Below, in pieces: positions 17,863 to 26,120 of a stretch of DNA of 64,000 bases; positions within the stretch are counted from its first letter, which is position 1, and the number at the start of each line of letters is the position of its first letter. The translations under genes and the position numbers were made by a program. Source of the DNA: Candidatus Alcium sp. F082 (lineage in GTDB: Bacteria; Bacteroidota; Bacteroidia; Bacteroidales; F082); assembly GCA_001543395.1 (NCBI GenBank), contig LPNG01000008.1, forward strand, positions 21,681-85,680, in the 5' to 3' direction. A model generated the notes under the pieces. The model saw only the letters and a program-made list of their open reading frames with translations, searched no databases and had not been told where the DNA came from.

Positions 17863-19106
17863 CAGATTAATTGTTGTCTAAGCATCTCGTATGCCATGAT
17901 TGTGGCACGGTTGATGACGTTCTCGCGGTCCTTGCCGAAGTTGAAGCATTTCGATACGACACCCTTAGAAGACGCCACCCCGATCCACACGGTGCCAACA
18001 GGTGTCTCTTCTGTGCCGCCACTTGGACCTGCGACACCTGTCGTGGCCACTCCAAAATCAGCTTCCATCAGATCGCGAACACCTGTGGCCATGCGTTCCA
18101 CCACCTCCTGACTTACGACGCCGTGTTTTTCAATCACCTCAGCAGGCACACCCAACACCTTCGTCTTCATCGGTGTAGCATAGGTGACTGCCGTACCTTT
18201 AAAGACATCGGAACTGCCAGGAATCAACGTGATGACATGGGCGATATTGCCGCCCGTGCAGCTCTCTGCCGAGGCAAAAGTCATTCCTTTATTAATTAAT
18301 AGGTCAAAAACCGTACGCTCAATAGGCTGGTCCTGCATGGCAAAGATATACTCGGGAATCAGGGCCGTCAACTTGGCGATTTCCCTATCTAAGGTCTCAT
18401 GAAGCAATACGGCATCCTCATGTCTGCCGCTAAGCCTCAGACGCACCATGCCGTGCTGTGGCAAGTATGCTAAAGAAAGGAATGGGGGCAATGCTTCTTC
18501 CCAATCTTTTATCTTGTCGGCCAAGAACGACTCGCCGATACCTGTGGTCATGACAACACGCTTCTCGTAAGGCACAGCATGAAAGCGCTGTTTGATACGA
18601 GGCAGCAACTCATCAGTGAAAATGCCTTTCATCTCAAACGGCACACCCGGCATAAAGGCAAACACCACGCCTTTTTTCTCCAACCACATACAGGGAGCAG
18701 TACCATAGGTGTTCGGGATATACTCACACGCCTTCGGCAACATGGCTTGGCTGCGGTTACGTTCGCTCATCTGGAAGCCACGACGTTTGAACAGCGAAAC
18801 CACATTATCGTATGCAGCCTGGCAAAACACCAGTTCCGTATCGAAGAACTTACAGACCGTCGGCTTCGTGATATCGTCGGCCGTGGGACCCAACCCTCCA
18901 GTGACCAAAACGAGGTCGGCATCCATGCAGGCATTGAAAGCGTCAAGGATAGCCCTCTCAGAATCACCTATGGTCAAAGCAGAATCCAGCTGGAAGCCCG
19001 CACTCGAAAGATGCTCACCCAGCCACGCCGCATTGGTATTAATCACTTGTCCGATCAGCAGTTCATCACCAATCGAGATATTCTTTATGACTATTTCTTT
19101 CATCAT
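17862..19106 (-). CDS. cinA: CinA family protein (competence/damage-inducible; NMN deamidase)
   Basis: The product has 414 residues. The N-terminal MoaB/MogA-like domain has VTGGLGPTADDITKP. The C-terminal PncC-type domain has SAESCTGGNIAHVIT and GVAGPSGGTEETPVGTVWIGV. PncC converts nicotinamide mononucleotide to nicotinic acid mononucleotide in pyridine-nucleotide salvage; the N-terminal domain can act on ADP-ribose in some members. It is the first gene of a two-gene unit with gldB. Two adjacent ATG codons (19101-19106) could both serve; promoter -7 is at 19121-19128. Confidence 0.92.
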   Translation of the reverse strand: MMKEIVIKNISIGDELLIGQVINTNAAWLGEHLSSAGFQLDSALTIGDSERAILDAFNACMDADLVLVTGGLGPTADDITKPTVCKFFDTELVFCQAAYDNVVSLFKRRGFQMSERNRSQAMLPKACEYIPNTYGTAPCMWLEKKGVVFAFMPGVPFEMKGIFTDELLPRIKQRFHAVPYEKRVVMTTGIGESFLADKIKDWEEALPPFLSLAYLPQHGMVRLRLSGRHEDAVLLHETLDREIAKLTALIPEYIFAMQDQPIERTVFDLLINKGMTFASAESCTGGNIAHVITLIPGSSDVFKGTAVTYATPMKTKVLGVPAEVIEKHGVVSQEVVERMATGVRDLMEADFGVATTGVAGPSGGTEETPVGTVWIGVASSKGVVSKCFNFGKDRENVINRATIMAYEMLRQQLI

Positions 19107-19120
19107 TTTTCAAATTTGTG

Positions 19121-19128
19121 CAAAGATA
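19121..19128 (-). promoter_or_regulatory. -7 element of the cinA promoter
   Basis: TATCTTTG on the minus strand, 14 bases before the first ATG. It is divergent from the uridine phosphorylase promoter 60 bp away. Confidence 0.7.
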
Positions 19129-19180
19129 GGCCATTTTTCGAGCCAATCTCACAAAATAACGGGCATTTCAAATAATTTCG

Positions 19181-19188
19181 TATCTTTG
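19181..19188 (+). promoter_or_regulatory. -7 element of the uridine phosphorylase promoter
   Basis: TATCTTTG, 22 bases before the ATG at 19211. Confidence 0.7.
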
Positions 19189-19210
19189 CGTTCCCAAATT
19201 CAACAGGATT

Positions 19211-20092
19211 ATGAACCAACCTATCCCCGCTTCCCAGCTCGTCCTCAACAGCGAGGGCGCCGTATATCACTTGAACCTGCATCCCGACCAACTGGCCGAC
19301 GACGTACTATTGGTAGGCGACCCTGGTCGCGTCGAGCTCGTTGCCTCTTTCTTCGACAAGATTGAGGTGGAACGCCAAAACCGCGAACTCGTCACCCGTA
19401 CAGGTTATTTCAACGGCAAACGCATCACCGTTCTGTCGACAGGCATGGGCACCGATAACTTGGACATCGTGATGAACGAACTCGACACCTTGGCCAACAT
19501 CGACCTGAAAACCAGGATACCCAAGGAGGAGCATCGCACATTGAATCTCATCCGTCTTGGTACCTGTGGCGCCTTGCAGCCCGACATTGAAGTTGAAGAC
19601 AGCTATGTGGCCACTCGCTACGCCATTGGTTTGGATGGCTTGATCTATTTTTATGAGAAAAACAGGGAAGTGAACGAGATCGCCATGCGTGATGCATTCA
19701 TCAAACAGATGGACTATCCGAAAGACCTGCCACTGCCCTACGTCGTGGGATGCTCCAATGCGTTGTTTGACCGTCTGGCACAAGGCTACTACCAAGGGGT
19801 GACAGCCACGGCTCCCGGCTTCTATGGTCCTCAAGGCCGCACGTTAAGGATGAGACTTGCCTATCCGGAACTCAACAGCAAGATCGAGTCGTTTAGCTAT
19901 CAAGGGTGGCGCGTGTGCAATTTCGAGATGGAGTCATCGGCGCTCTATGGCCTCGGAAAAATGATGGGTCACAACTGCCTGACCATCTGTGTCGCCATAG
20001 CCAACAGGGTGACTGAAAAATTTGCCACCGACTACCATCCTTATGTAAAAAAACTCGTTCTGAACACACTTGAAAGGCTGTCCATGAAATAA
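19211..20092 (+). CDS. udp: Uridine phosphorylase-like nucleoside phosphorylase
   Basis: The product has 293 residues. It splits pyrimidine nucleosides with phosphate, giving base plus (deoxy)ribose-1-phosphate in salvage. The nucleoside phosphorylase fold shows LLVGDPGRVELVA (phosphate loop), STGMGTDNLDIVMNEL, RLGTCGALQ and the nucleoside-binding FEMESSALYGLG. Bacteroidota uridine phosphorylases have this length and spacing; a purine preference cannot be excluded from sequence alone. The gene is monocistronic. Confidence 0.85.
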   Translation: MNQPIPASQLVLNSEGAVYHLNLHPDQLADDVLLVGDPGRVELVASFFDKIEVERQNRELVTRTGYFNGKRITVLSTGMGTDNLDIVMNELDTLANIDLKTRIPKEEHRTLNLIRLGTCGALQPDIEVEDSYVATRYAIGLDGLIYFYEKNREVNEIAMRDAFIKQMDYPKDLPLPYVVGCSNALFDRLAQGYYQGVTATAPGFYGPQGRTLRMRLAYPELNSKIESFSYQGWRVCNFEMESSALYGLGKMMGHNCLTICVAIANRVTEKFATDYHPYVKKLVLNTLERLSMK

Positions 20093-20159
20093 AAAGCAGG
20101 AATTAATCAAAAAAAGTGAGTTTTTTTTACATTTCTGCTTTTGGTATGAAAAAAATGTC

Positions 20160-20167
20160 TACTTTTG
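20160..20167 (+). promoter_or_regulatory. -7 element of the ompA-like promoter
   Basis: TACTTTTG, 57 bases before the ATG at 20225, in an AT-rich leader. Confidence 0.65.
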
Positions 20168-20224
20168 CAGCGCAAAAATTATGAGCATAATCAATTAATC
20201 AAAAGTAAAGTATAAGAAAAAGCT

Positions 20225-21490
20225 ATGAAGAAAGTATTTATCGCAATCGTTGCCTTTATGGCATTGTCCTCCTCCGTGATGGCTGCAGGACATGTTGATT
20301 CGGTCCGTTACTTGACCACCAAGTTTGGTCAAAACTGGTTCATCTCCGCTGACGCTACCGCCAACTGGTGGCAAGGCAGTATGAGAGTTCCGGAAGGCTA
20401 CAACAACAGCTACACTGCTGTTGAATGGGGCAAGCCCACCTTCGGTTTCACTGCCAATGTCGGTAAGTGGATCAACCACAAAACTGCTGTCAGACTGAGA
20501 TACAGCAACACCAGAATCAACAGCTACATTCATCGTGCTCCTCAAGGCGAGAATGATGACCTTGGTTTCATGTACGAAGAGAATGCCACTCCTGTTGAGG
20601 GCAGCGTTTACGCTACCACCATGCGTTACCACAACCTGATGGCCGACTTCATGGTCAGCCCCATCGACTTCTTCCAGGGTTACTACAATGAAAACAGAGT
20701 TTGGACTCCTGTCCTCTACGTCGGTGCTGGTACTGGTTACACCTCTGGCGATTTCTTCGCTCTGAAGTCTATCATCAACAACCTTTCCAAGAACAAGCCT
20801 GAAGTCGCTGGCAACTTTGAACTGGCTGCTGGTGCTGGTTTGCTCAACAACTTCCGCCTTGGCGAACATCTCGACCTCAACCTCGATATCAACTGGACCT
20901 TCCATCGTTGGACCATCGACTCATGGGCTGCCGAAAAGTTTGAAAACGGTCCGAGACCCAAGAGATTCGACAACCTCTATTCTGCTGCTTTAGGTCTTAC
21001 CTATTACTTCAGCAGAGAGTATGACCTGCCCAACAACTGCTGCGATGAAATGGACATCATGCGCCGCAAGCTCGACAGCCTGATGAACCTTCCCGCTCCT
21101 GACCCGATCCACGACACTGTTGTGAACTTCGTGAACGTTCAGACCGAAGACATCATCAGCTATCCTTTCTCCATCTTCTTCAACCGCGACTCCTATGAGC
21201 TGATGTCGAGAAGAGACCTCATCAACCTGAGAGAGATTGCTGAAGTGGCCAAGAAGAACAACTTCAAGATCCGCCTGAGAGGTTCTGCCGATAGCGCCAC
21301 CGCTACCCCGGCCTACAACCAGACCCTGTCTGAGAACCGCTGCAACAAGATCAAGAGCGAGCTCATGTCGATGGGTATCCCGGAGAGCCAAATCATCCTG
21401 CTGCCCGTGGGCGGTGTTAAGGAACTCGATCCTACTGAATTCGACCGCCGCGTGCTGGTTGAGCTCATGCAGGAAGCTCCTAAACAATAA
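20225..21490 (+). CDS. OmpA-family outer-membrane protein
   Basis: The 421-residue product has a signal peptide (MKKVFIAIVAFMALSSSVMA). Residues about 25-285 form a beta-barrel with many aromatic-ended strands. The C-terminal OmpA/MotB-like peptidoglycan-binding domain spans about 315-415 (FFNRDSYELMSRRDLINL, LRGSADSATATPAYNQTLSENR and DRRVLVEL). It should tether the outer membrane to peptidoglycan. The strong promoter, codon use and dedicated terminator suggest an abundant protein. Confidence 0.9.
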   Translation: MKKVFIAIVAFMALSSSVMAAGHVDSVRYLTTKFGQNWFISADATANWWQGSMRVPEGYNNSYTAVEWGKPTFGFTANVGKWINHKTAVRLRYSNTRINSYIHRAPQGENDDLGFMYEENATPVEGSVYATTMRYHNLMADFMVSPIDFFQGYYNENRVWTPVLYVGAGTGYTSGDFFALKSIINNLSKNKPEVAGNFELAAGAGLLNNFRLGEHLDLNLDINWTFHRWTIDSWAAEKFENGPRPKRFDNLYSAALGLTYYFSREYDLPNNCCDEMDIMRRKLDSLMNLPAPDPIHDTVVNFVNVQTEDIISYPFSIFFNRDSYELMSRRDLINLREIAEVAKKNNFKIRLRGSADSATATPAYNQTLSENRCNKIKSELMSMGIPESQIILLPVGGVKELDPTEFDRRVLVELMQEAPKQ

Positions 21491-21504
21491 TTCCAATCAA
21501 CAAC

Positions 21505-21540
21505 AAAAAAAGCCTGGCGGTTCCCGTCAGGCTTTTTTTG
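21505..21540 (+). terminator. Intrinsic terminator of the ompA-like gene
   Basis: AGCCTGGCGG pairs with CCGTCAGGCT around TTC (one mismatch), with A-run before and T-run after the stem. Confidence 0.9.
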
Positions 21541-21562
21541 TTGCTAATTGAAAAATGATTCC

Positions 21563-21570
21563 TATCTTTG
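21563..21570 (+). promoter_or_regulatory. -7 element for the beta-barrel gene at 21605
   Basis: TATCTTTG, 34 bases before the ATG. Confidence 0.7.
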
Positions 21571-21604
21571 CAACAAATAACATTACTAACCAAACTTCTT
21601 TAAT

Positions 21605-22324
21605 ATGAAAAAAACCATCTTAATCTTGGCCGCCCTGCTCATGATGGGCAGCGCAGCATTCGCCGGCGGTGGCTTCGACATCGCCATTGGTCCTAAAGTC
21701 GGTTTCCAGACTTCTAAACTGTCGTACAACAAAGCCGACATCAAGTCCGGATTCTCGAACCATTTCACGGCAGGTGTCTTTGGCCGTGTGACCGTTGGCC
21801 GTCTCTATGTGCAACCCGAAGTGTTGTACTTCAAGACCTCCAATGTCTTTGACGCCCATGTCGTCGGTGTGGAAAGCGACAACCTGTTCAACCTCCCCAC
21901 TGGTGCCAATATCAACGTCACCTTGAACCAGATGAACATTCAAGTTCCCATCTTGATTGGCGTCAATGTCATCGACCTCGACCTTGTCACCCTTCGTGCA
22001 CAAGTAGGCCCCACCGCCAACTTTGTCCTGCAATCGAAGACCGTGTACGACCAAACCTACACCCTTAATGGTCAAACCGAAGAGTTAGCAAACACGACTA
22101 CCGACCAGGAATTCAACCCGAAGAGCATCTCTTGGGGTCTGCAAGCTGGCCTCGGCGTTGACGTGCTGAAGCGCTTCACGCTCGATATCAACTACAACTT
22201 CGGCCTGAGCAAGATGTTCGAAAAGCTGAATGAAACGCAACTTGGCGAGACTTTCGACTTCAGCAATATCGACAACACCAAGCAAAACATGTTCATGGTG
22301 ACTGTGGGCGTCAAATTCCTTTGA
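21605..22324 (+). CDS. Porin-family outer-membrane beta-barrel protein (PorT-like)
   Basis: The 239-residue product has a signal peptide (ILAALLMMGSAAFA) and starts with GGFDIAIGPKVGFQTSKL, the first strand pattern of the Bacteroidota PorT-like/OMP_b-brl_2 family. Alternating strands (LYVQPEVLYFKTS, IQVPILIGVNVI) follow, with the C-terminal strand MFMVTVGVKFL. Likely an 8-stranded barrel of unknown ligand. It resembles the convergent gene at 22398-23120 in fold and length, though identity is not high. Confidence 0.8.
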   Translation: MKKTILILAALLMMGSAAFAGGGFDIAIGPKVGFQTSKLSYNKADIKSGFSNHFTAGVFGRVTVGRLYVQPEVLYFKTSNVFDAHVVGVESDNLFNLPTGANINVTLNQMNIQVPILIGVNVIDLDLVTLRAQVGPTANFVLQSKTVYDQTYTLNGQTEELANTTTDQEFNPKSISWGLQAGLGVDVLKRFTLDINYNFGLSKMFEKLNETQLGETFDFSNIDNTKQNMFMVTVGVKFL

Positions 22325-22343
22325 TCACCCAACTAACCATAAT

Positions 22344-22377
22344 AAAAGGGAGCGACTCACTGAGCCGCTCCCTTTTT
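22344..22377. terminator. Bidirectional intrinsic terminator between convergent barrel genes
   Basis: AAAAGGGAGCG pairs with CGCTCCCTTTT plus inner CTC/GAG. A-run and T-run flank it, so it can serve both strands. Confidence 0.85.
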
Positions 22378-22397
22378 GTCTTTGAAAACGAATTGGA

Positions 22398-23120
22398 TTA
22401 GAAGAGGACACCCACTTCGATACCAATACGGTTCTGAAGAACATTCAACTTGGTCTCACGCTCACCAATCTTTTCGCCATTCTCAAAATAGAATTTGTAA
22501 TGGTTAGGAGCAATTGAATTGATGTTGTTGATGAAGTCGTGTGAGAAATAAACGCCAGCGAAAAGGCGGGTCGACTCATCAAGGGCATACTGAGCACCAG
22601 CACCAATCTTCAGAGAAGCGCGGAGATTGCTGTATTCCTTGTTCGTGGCAACCCAATCGGTGGCTTGGTCGTCCTGAACCTTAACTCTCTGAGCATAGCC
22701 GATGCCAGCACCCACTTGAGCATAGGCACGAAGCGGAAGATTGCCAAGCTCGTTGGTCATCATCTTCAGCATCAACGGAATCTCGTAAACGGTAGCCTTG
22801 TACTTTCTGTCGACGGAGTAGGTTTCCAACACCGGGACGGAATCAGCAGTCATTCTACCATTCAAGAAGCTGTAATGGCCACGATTCATGTTGACATTGA
22901 CACCGGTAACGATGGCATAGTTGTCGGCGAAATAATACTCCGCAACAACACCAACGCCAAAGCCAGTCTTCATGCCTTGATTGGTTGCGGCACCCGTAGT
23001 GGAACCAGTCCAGTCAAAACCAGGACCCAACTTGAAACCAAAGGCAAAACCATTGTTCTGTGCTGACACGGTCAGCGACATGGCCATCAAAAGGCCGACG
23101 AATAATAAACTCTTCTTCAT
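22398..23120 (-). CDS. Outer-membrane beta-barrel protein (PorT-like)
   Basis: The 240-residue product has a signal peptide (LLFVGLLMAMSLTVSAQ). Mature strands are FAFGFKLGPGFDW, VGVVAEYYFADNYAIVTGV, YEIPLMLKMMT and AYAQVGAGIGYAQ, ending in the barrel-closing strand NRIGIEVGVLF. It is typical of the outer-membrane protein family found with or without T9SS; nothing in the sequence tells the substrate. It is monocistronic and convergent with the related barrel gene. Confidence 0.8.
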   Translation of the reverse strand: MKKSLLFVGLLMAMSLTVSAQNNGFAFGFKLGPGFDWTGSTTGAATNQGMKTGFGVGVVAEYYFADNYAIVTGVNVNMNRGHYSFLNGRMTADSVPVLETYSVDRKYKATVYEIPLMLKMMTNELGNLPLRAYAQVGAGIGYAQRVKVQDDQATDWVATNKEYSNLRASLKIGAGAQYALDESTRLFAGVYFSHDFINNINSIAPNHYKFYFENGEKIGERETKLNVLQNRIGIEVGVLF

Positions 23121-23173
23121 TTGATTATAGATTTAGGTTAGTATTTAACTTCGTTTGATCTTCGATTTGGGGA

Positions 23174-23181
23174 CAAAAGTA
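23174..23181 (-). promoter_or_regulatory. -7 element for the barrel gene at 22398-23120
   Basis: TACTTTTG on the minus strand, 53 bases before the ATG. It is divergent from the peptidase promoter 40 bp away. Confidence 0.65.
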
Positions 23182-23221
23182 GTCTTTTTTTTTATAACAA
23201 CGTCAAATCGCTGAAAATTTA

Positions 23222-23229
23222 TAACTTTG
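23222..23229 (+). promoter_or_regulatory. -7 element of the first Xaa-Pro peptidase gene
   Basis: TAACTTTG, 28 bases before the ATG at 23258. Confidence 0.65.
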
Positions 23230-23257
23230 TAGCATAAAACCGAACCTCAGAAATCAT

Positions 23258-24550
23258 ATGAATACACACATTCCCAACCGACTTTTTATCCAAAACAGAG
23301 CCAACCTCGCGGCACAATTGCCGCCTAAATCGGTGGCTATCTTCACCGCCAACGAAGCCATGCCGCGCAACGGAGACGAGTTTTATCCTTTTAGACAACA
23401 ATCAGATTTCTTTTATCTCACAGGCATCAACGAAGAGAATGCCTATCTCATCATAGCTCCAGATTACCCCGACGAAACGATGCGTGAGATCCTCTTCATT
23501 GAGCCCTACGATGAAGTGAAAGTCACCTGGCAAGGCGAGATGCTCGATGCCAGACAGGCCACGGAGCTCTCAGGAGTAAAAACCGTCAAAGGCAGCGACG
23601 CCTTCTGGATGACCTTAAACGACATCGTCTTCTCCGGCTACGGCAACACCATCTTCTTGAACAGCTATGAATATCCGAAATACGAATGCGCTGTCGAAAC
23701 CATACAGAAACGCTTCGTACAACAGGTCAAGACACTCTATCCAATGCACCAATACGGTCGCACCGCCCCTATCCTCAATGCCTTGCGCATGAAGAAATCT
23801 GAGGACGAGATCGACATCACACGGCAAGCTTGTGGCATTACAGCAAAGGCCTTCCGTCGCTGCCTTGAGACCGTCAAACCTGGCATGTATGAATACGAGG
23901 TGCAAGCCGAAATCGAGTACATCTTCAAGCAAAACAACGCCACAGGTCACGCCTACGCGCCCATCATCGCAGGAGGCAAAAACGCCTGCTGTCTGCACTA
24001 TTCCAAAAACCAGAGCCTCCTCAATGACGGCGACTTGCTTCTTTTCGACATCGGATGCGAATACAAGAACTACTCCTCCGACCTCAGCCGCACGATACCT
24101 ATTAATGGCAGGTTCACCCCACGTCAGGCCGCGTGCTACAACGCCGTGCTTCGCGTGATGAAGGAAATCACCAAATTATATAAACCGGGCGGAACTATCA
24201 ACCTTATCAATGAGACCACCCATAGGTTGATGGAACAAGAGATGATCAAACTCGGGCTCTTTACTGCCGAAGACGTGAAGAACCAAGACCCCAACAAACC
24301 TTTGGAGCGCAAATACCTCATGCATGGCATGTCGCACCATATCGGACTCGATGTCCACGATAGCATCGACAAGTTCAGACCTTTTGAACCTGGCATGATA
24401 CTTACCTGCGAACCCGGTATCTATATACGCGAGGAAGGCATAGGCATCCGCATCGAGAATGACCTATTGATTACCAAAGGCGAACCTGTCAATCTGTTCG
24501 AGGGTTTGCCAACCGAAATCGAAGAAATTGAGGCGGCGATGAAAAAATGA
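23258..24550 (+). CDS. pepP: Xaa-Pro aminopeptidase (M24B), PepP-type
   Basis: The product has 430 residues. It is a cytosolic dimetal peptidase removing an N-terminal residue before proline. The N-terminal creatinase-like domain (FYPFRQQSDFFYLTGI) is followed by the pita-bread domain with all five metal ligands: the two Asp in LLLFDIGCEYKNYSSDLSRT, His in MHGMSHHIGLDVHD, Glu in LTCEPGIYI and Glu in GIRIENDLLI. A second, longer peptidase of the same family follows on the same strand with its own promoter. Confidence 0.9.
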   Translation: MNTHIPNRLFIQNRANLAAQLPPKSVAIFTANEAMPRNGDEFYPFRQQSDFFYLTGINEENAYLIIAPDYPDETMREILFIEPYDEVKVTWQGEMLDARQATELSGVKTVKGSDAFWMTLNDIVFSGYGNTIFLNSYEYPKYECAVETIQKRFVQQVKTLYPMHQYGRTAPILNALRMKKSEDEIDITRQACGITAKAFRRCLETVKPGMYEYEVQAEIEYIFKQNNATGHAYAPIIAGGKNACCLHYSKNQSLLNDGDLLLFDIGCEYKNYSSDLSRTIPINGRFTPRQAACYNAVLRVMKEITKLYKPGGTINLINETTHRLMEQEMIKLGLFTAEDVKNQDPNKPLERKYLMHGMSHHIGLDVHDSIDKFRPFEPGMILTCEPGIYIREEGIGIRIENDLLITKGEPVNLFEGLPTEIEEIEAAMKK

Positions 24551-24551
24551 T

Positions 24552-24559
24552 TATTTTTG
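24552..24559 (+). promoter_or_regulatory. -7 element of the second Xaa-Pro peptidase gene
   Basis: TATTTTTG starts one base after the stop codon of the upstream gene, giving the second peptidase an independent promoter with a leader of about 100 bases. Confidence 0.6.
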
Positions 24560-24570
24560 CAAAACCAGAT

Positions 24571-24627
24571 AGAGACGCATAGATTCCTTTCCACCGCACA
24601 TCCAGCCGCTGGAATGACATGCGTCTC
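24571..24627. repeat. Inverted repeat with AGAGACGCAT/ATGCGTCTC ends
   Basis: AGAGACGCAT at 24571-24580 faces ATGCGTCTC at 24619-24627, with inner GATTCC/GGAAT. The ends resemble the GTAGAGACG palindromes at 1016 and 5035. It lies in the leader of the second peptidase gene. Confidence 0.5.
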
Positions 24628-24662
24628 AACAGATACAGAATCAACAACAAAAACAAACCAAT

Positions 24663-26084
24663 ATGTTCAATAAAGACGTTTACAGTGGCCGTCGCGCCAC
24701 ATTGAAAAAGATGATCTCGAAAGGCATCGCTTTCTTCCCTGCCAACAACGAGGCCCCCTTCAACTATCCCGACAACACATATATCTACCGTCAGGACAGC
24801 AACTTTTCCTATTTCTTCGGACTCAACCACCCCGACCTGGTCGGCGTTATCGACTTTGAGAGCGGCGAGGAAATCCTCTTCGGCGTGGATGTAACCATCG
24901 ACGATGTCATCTGGTGCGGTCCCCTGCCCTCACTGCAGGAACAAGGCGACCGTATCGGCATCACCGACTGCCGCGACTTCAACCGCTTCGGCGAATACCT
25001 CCAACAAGCCATGGCCAAAGGCCGTCAGATTCACATGCTACCCACCTATCGTGGCGACACGCAGATCCAATGCGCCAACTGGCTAGGGTGCCCTGTCGGT
25101 CAAGTGAAGGAGCACGTCAGTTTAGAACTCATCAAGGCCGTCATCGCCATGCGCGAAGTGAAGAGCGAGCTTGAAATCGCCGAGATGGAACGTGCAGCCA
25201 ACACTGCCTATTACATGCACACCACTGCCATGAAGATGTGTAAGCCTGGCATGGTCGAGCAAGAGATTGCTGGTGTGGTCGAAGGCCTCTCGCTATCGGG
25301 CGGCGGCCCCGTGTCGTTCCCCGTCATCCTCAGCGTTGACGGTCAGACCTTGCACAACCACGGCCACCACAACGTGCTGAAAGAAGGCCGCATGATGGTA
25401 TGCGATGCAGGCGCTGAGACCGAGAATTATTACGCCTCCGATTTCACCCGTACCACCCCTGTGGGCGGCAAGTTTAACCAACGCCAACGCGAGATTTACG
25501 AGATTGTGCTTGCTGCCAATCAAGCTGTAGCCGCCAACACACGTCCCTATATGCCTTACATGGTGATGCACACCCTCGCCTGCCGCACCCTGATTGAAGG
25601 TCTGAAAGGCGTCGGCCTAATGAAAGGCGACACCGAAGAAGCCCTGATGAACGGCGCCCATTGGCTCTTCATGCCTCACGGCCTCGGCCACATGCTGGGC
25701 ATGGACGTGCACGACATGGAAGGCCTCGGCGAGACCTATGTGGGCTACGACGAAATCACGCCGCGCAGCACCAAACTTGGATTCAGCGGCTTGCGCTGTG
25801 GTAAGACCTTAAAGCCGGGCTTCGTGGTTACCGACGAACCAGGCATCTATTTCATCCCCACCCTCATCGACATGTGGAAGGCCGAAGGCAAGTTCAAGGA
25901 GTTCATTAACTACGACAAGCTTGAAACTTACAAAGACTTCGGAGGCATCCGCATCGAGGACGACCTGCTCATCACCGAAGACGGCTGTCGTATCCTCGGA
26001 AGGCCGATTCCAAAGACCGTCACAGAAGTCGAGGACATGTGCGCCCAAGGTCGCGAATGGATCAAGATGCCAGGGCTTTATTAA
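24663..26084 (+). CDS. Aminopeptidase P family protein (M24B), long type
   Basis: The product has 473 residues. The N-terminal domain has YRQDSNFSYFFGLNHPDL. Metal ligands of the M24 fold are present: MMVCDAGAETENYYASDFTRT (two Asp), PHGLGHMLGMDVHD (His), VTDEPGIYFI (Glu) and GGIRIEDDLLI (Glu). The last third has an extra segment around TRSTKLGFSGLRCGKTL. It is paralogous to the preceding peptidase but clearly diverged, so substrate range may differ (Xaa-Pro dipeptides or longer peptides). It ends in a bidirectional terminator. Confidence 0.88.
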   Translation: MFNKDVYSGRRATLKKMISKGIAFFPANNEAPFNYPDNTYIYRQDSNFSYFFGLNHPDLVGVIDFESGEEILFGVDVTIDDVIWCGPLPSLQEQGDRIGITDCRDFNRFGEYLQQAMAKGRQIHMLPTYRGDTQIQCANWLGCPVGQVKEHVSLELIKAVIAMREVKSELEIAEMERAANTAYYMHTTAMKMCKPGMVEQEIAGVVEGLSLSGGGPVSFPVILSVDGQTLHNHGHHNVLKEGRMMVCDAGAETENYYASDFTRTTPVGGKFNQRQREIYEIVLAANQAVAANTRPYMPYMVMHTLACRTLIEGLKGVGLMKGDTEEALMNGAHWLFMPHGLGHMLGMDVHDMEGLGETYVGYDEITPRSTKLGFSGLRCGKTLKPGFVVTDEPGIYFIPTLIDMWKAEGKFKEFINYDKLETYKDFGGIRIEDDLLITEDGCRILGRPIPKTVTEVEDMCAQGREWIKMPGLY

Positions 26085-26089
26085 ACGAC

Positions 26090-26118
26090 AAAAAAGCGAG
26101 GTTCGCCTCGCTTTTTTT
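26090..26118. terminator. Bidirectional intrinsic terminator
   Basis: GCGAGG-TTCG-CCTCGC stem-loop with A-run and T-run on either side, shared by the peptidase gene (plus) and the TonB receptor gene (minus). Confidence 0.88.
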
Positions 26119-26120
26119 GT

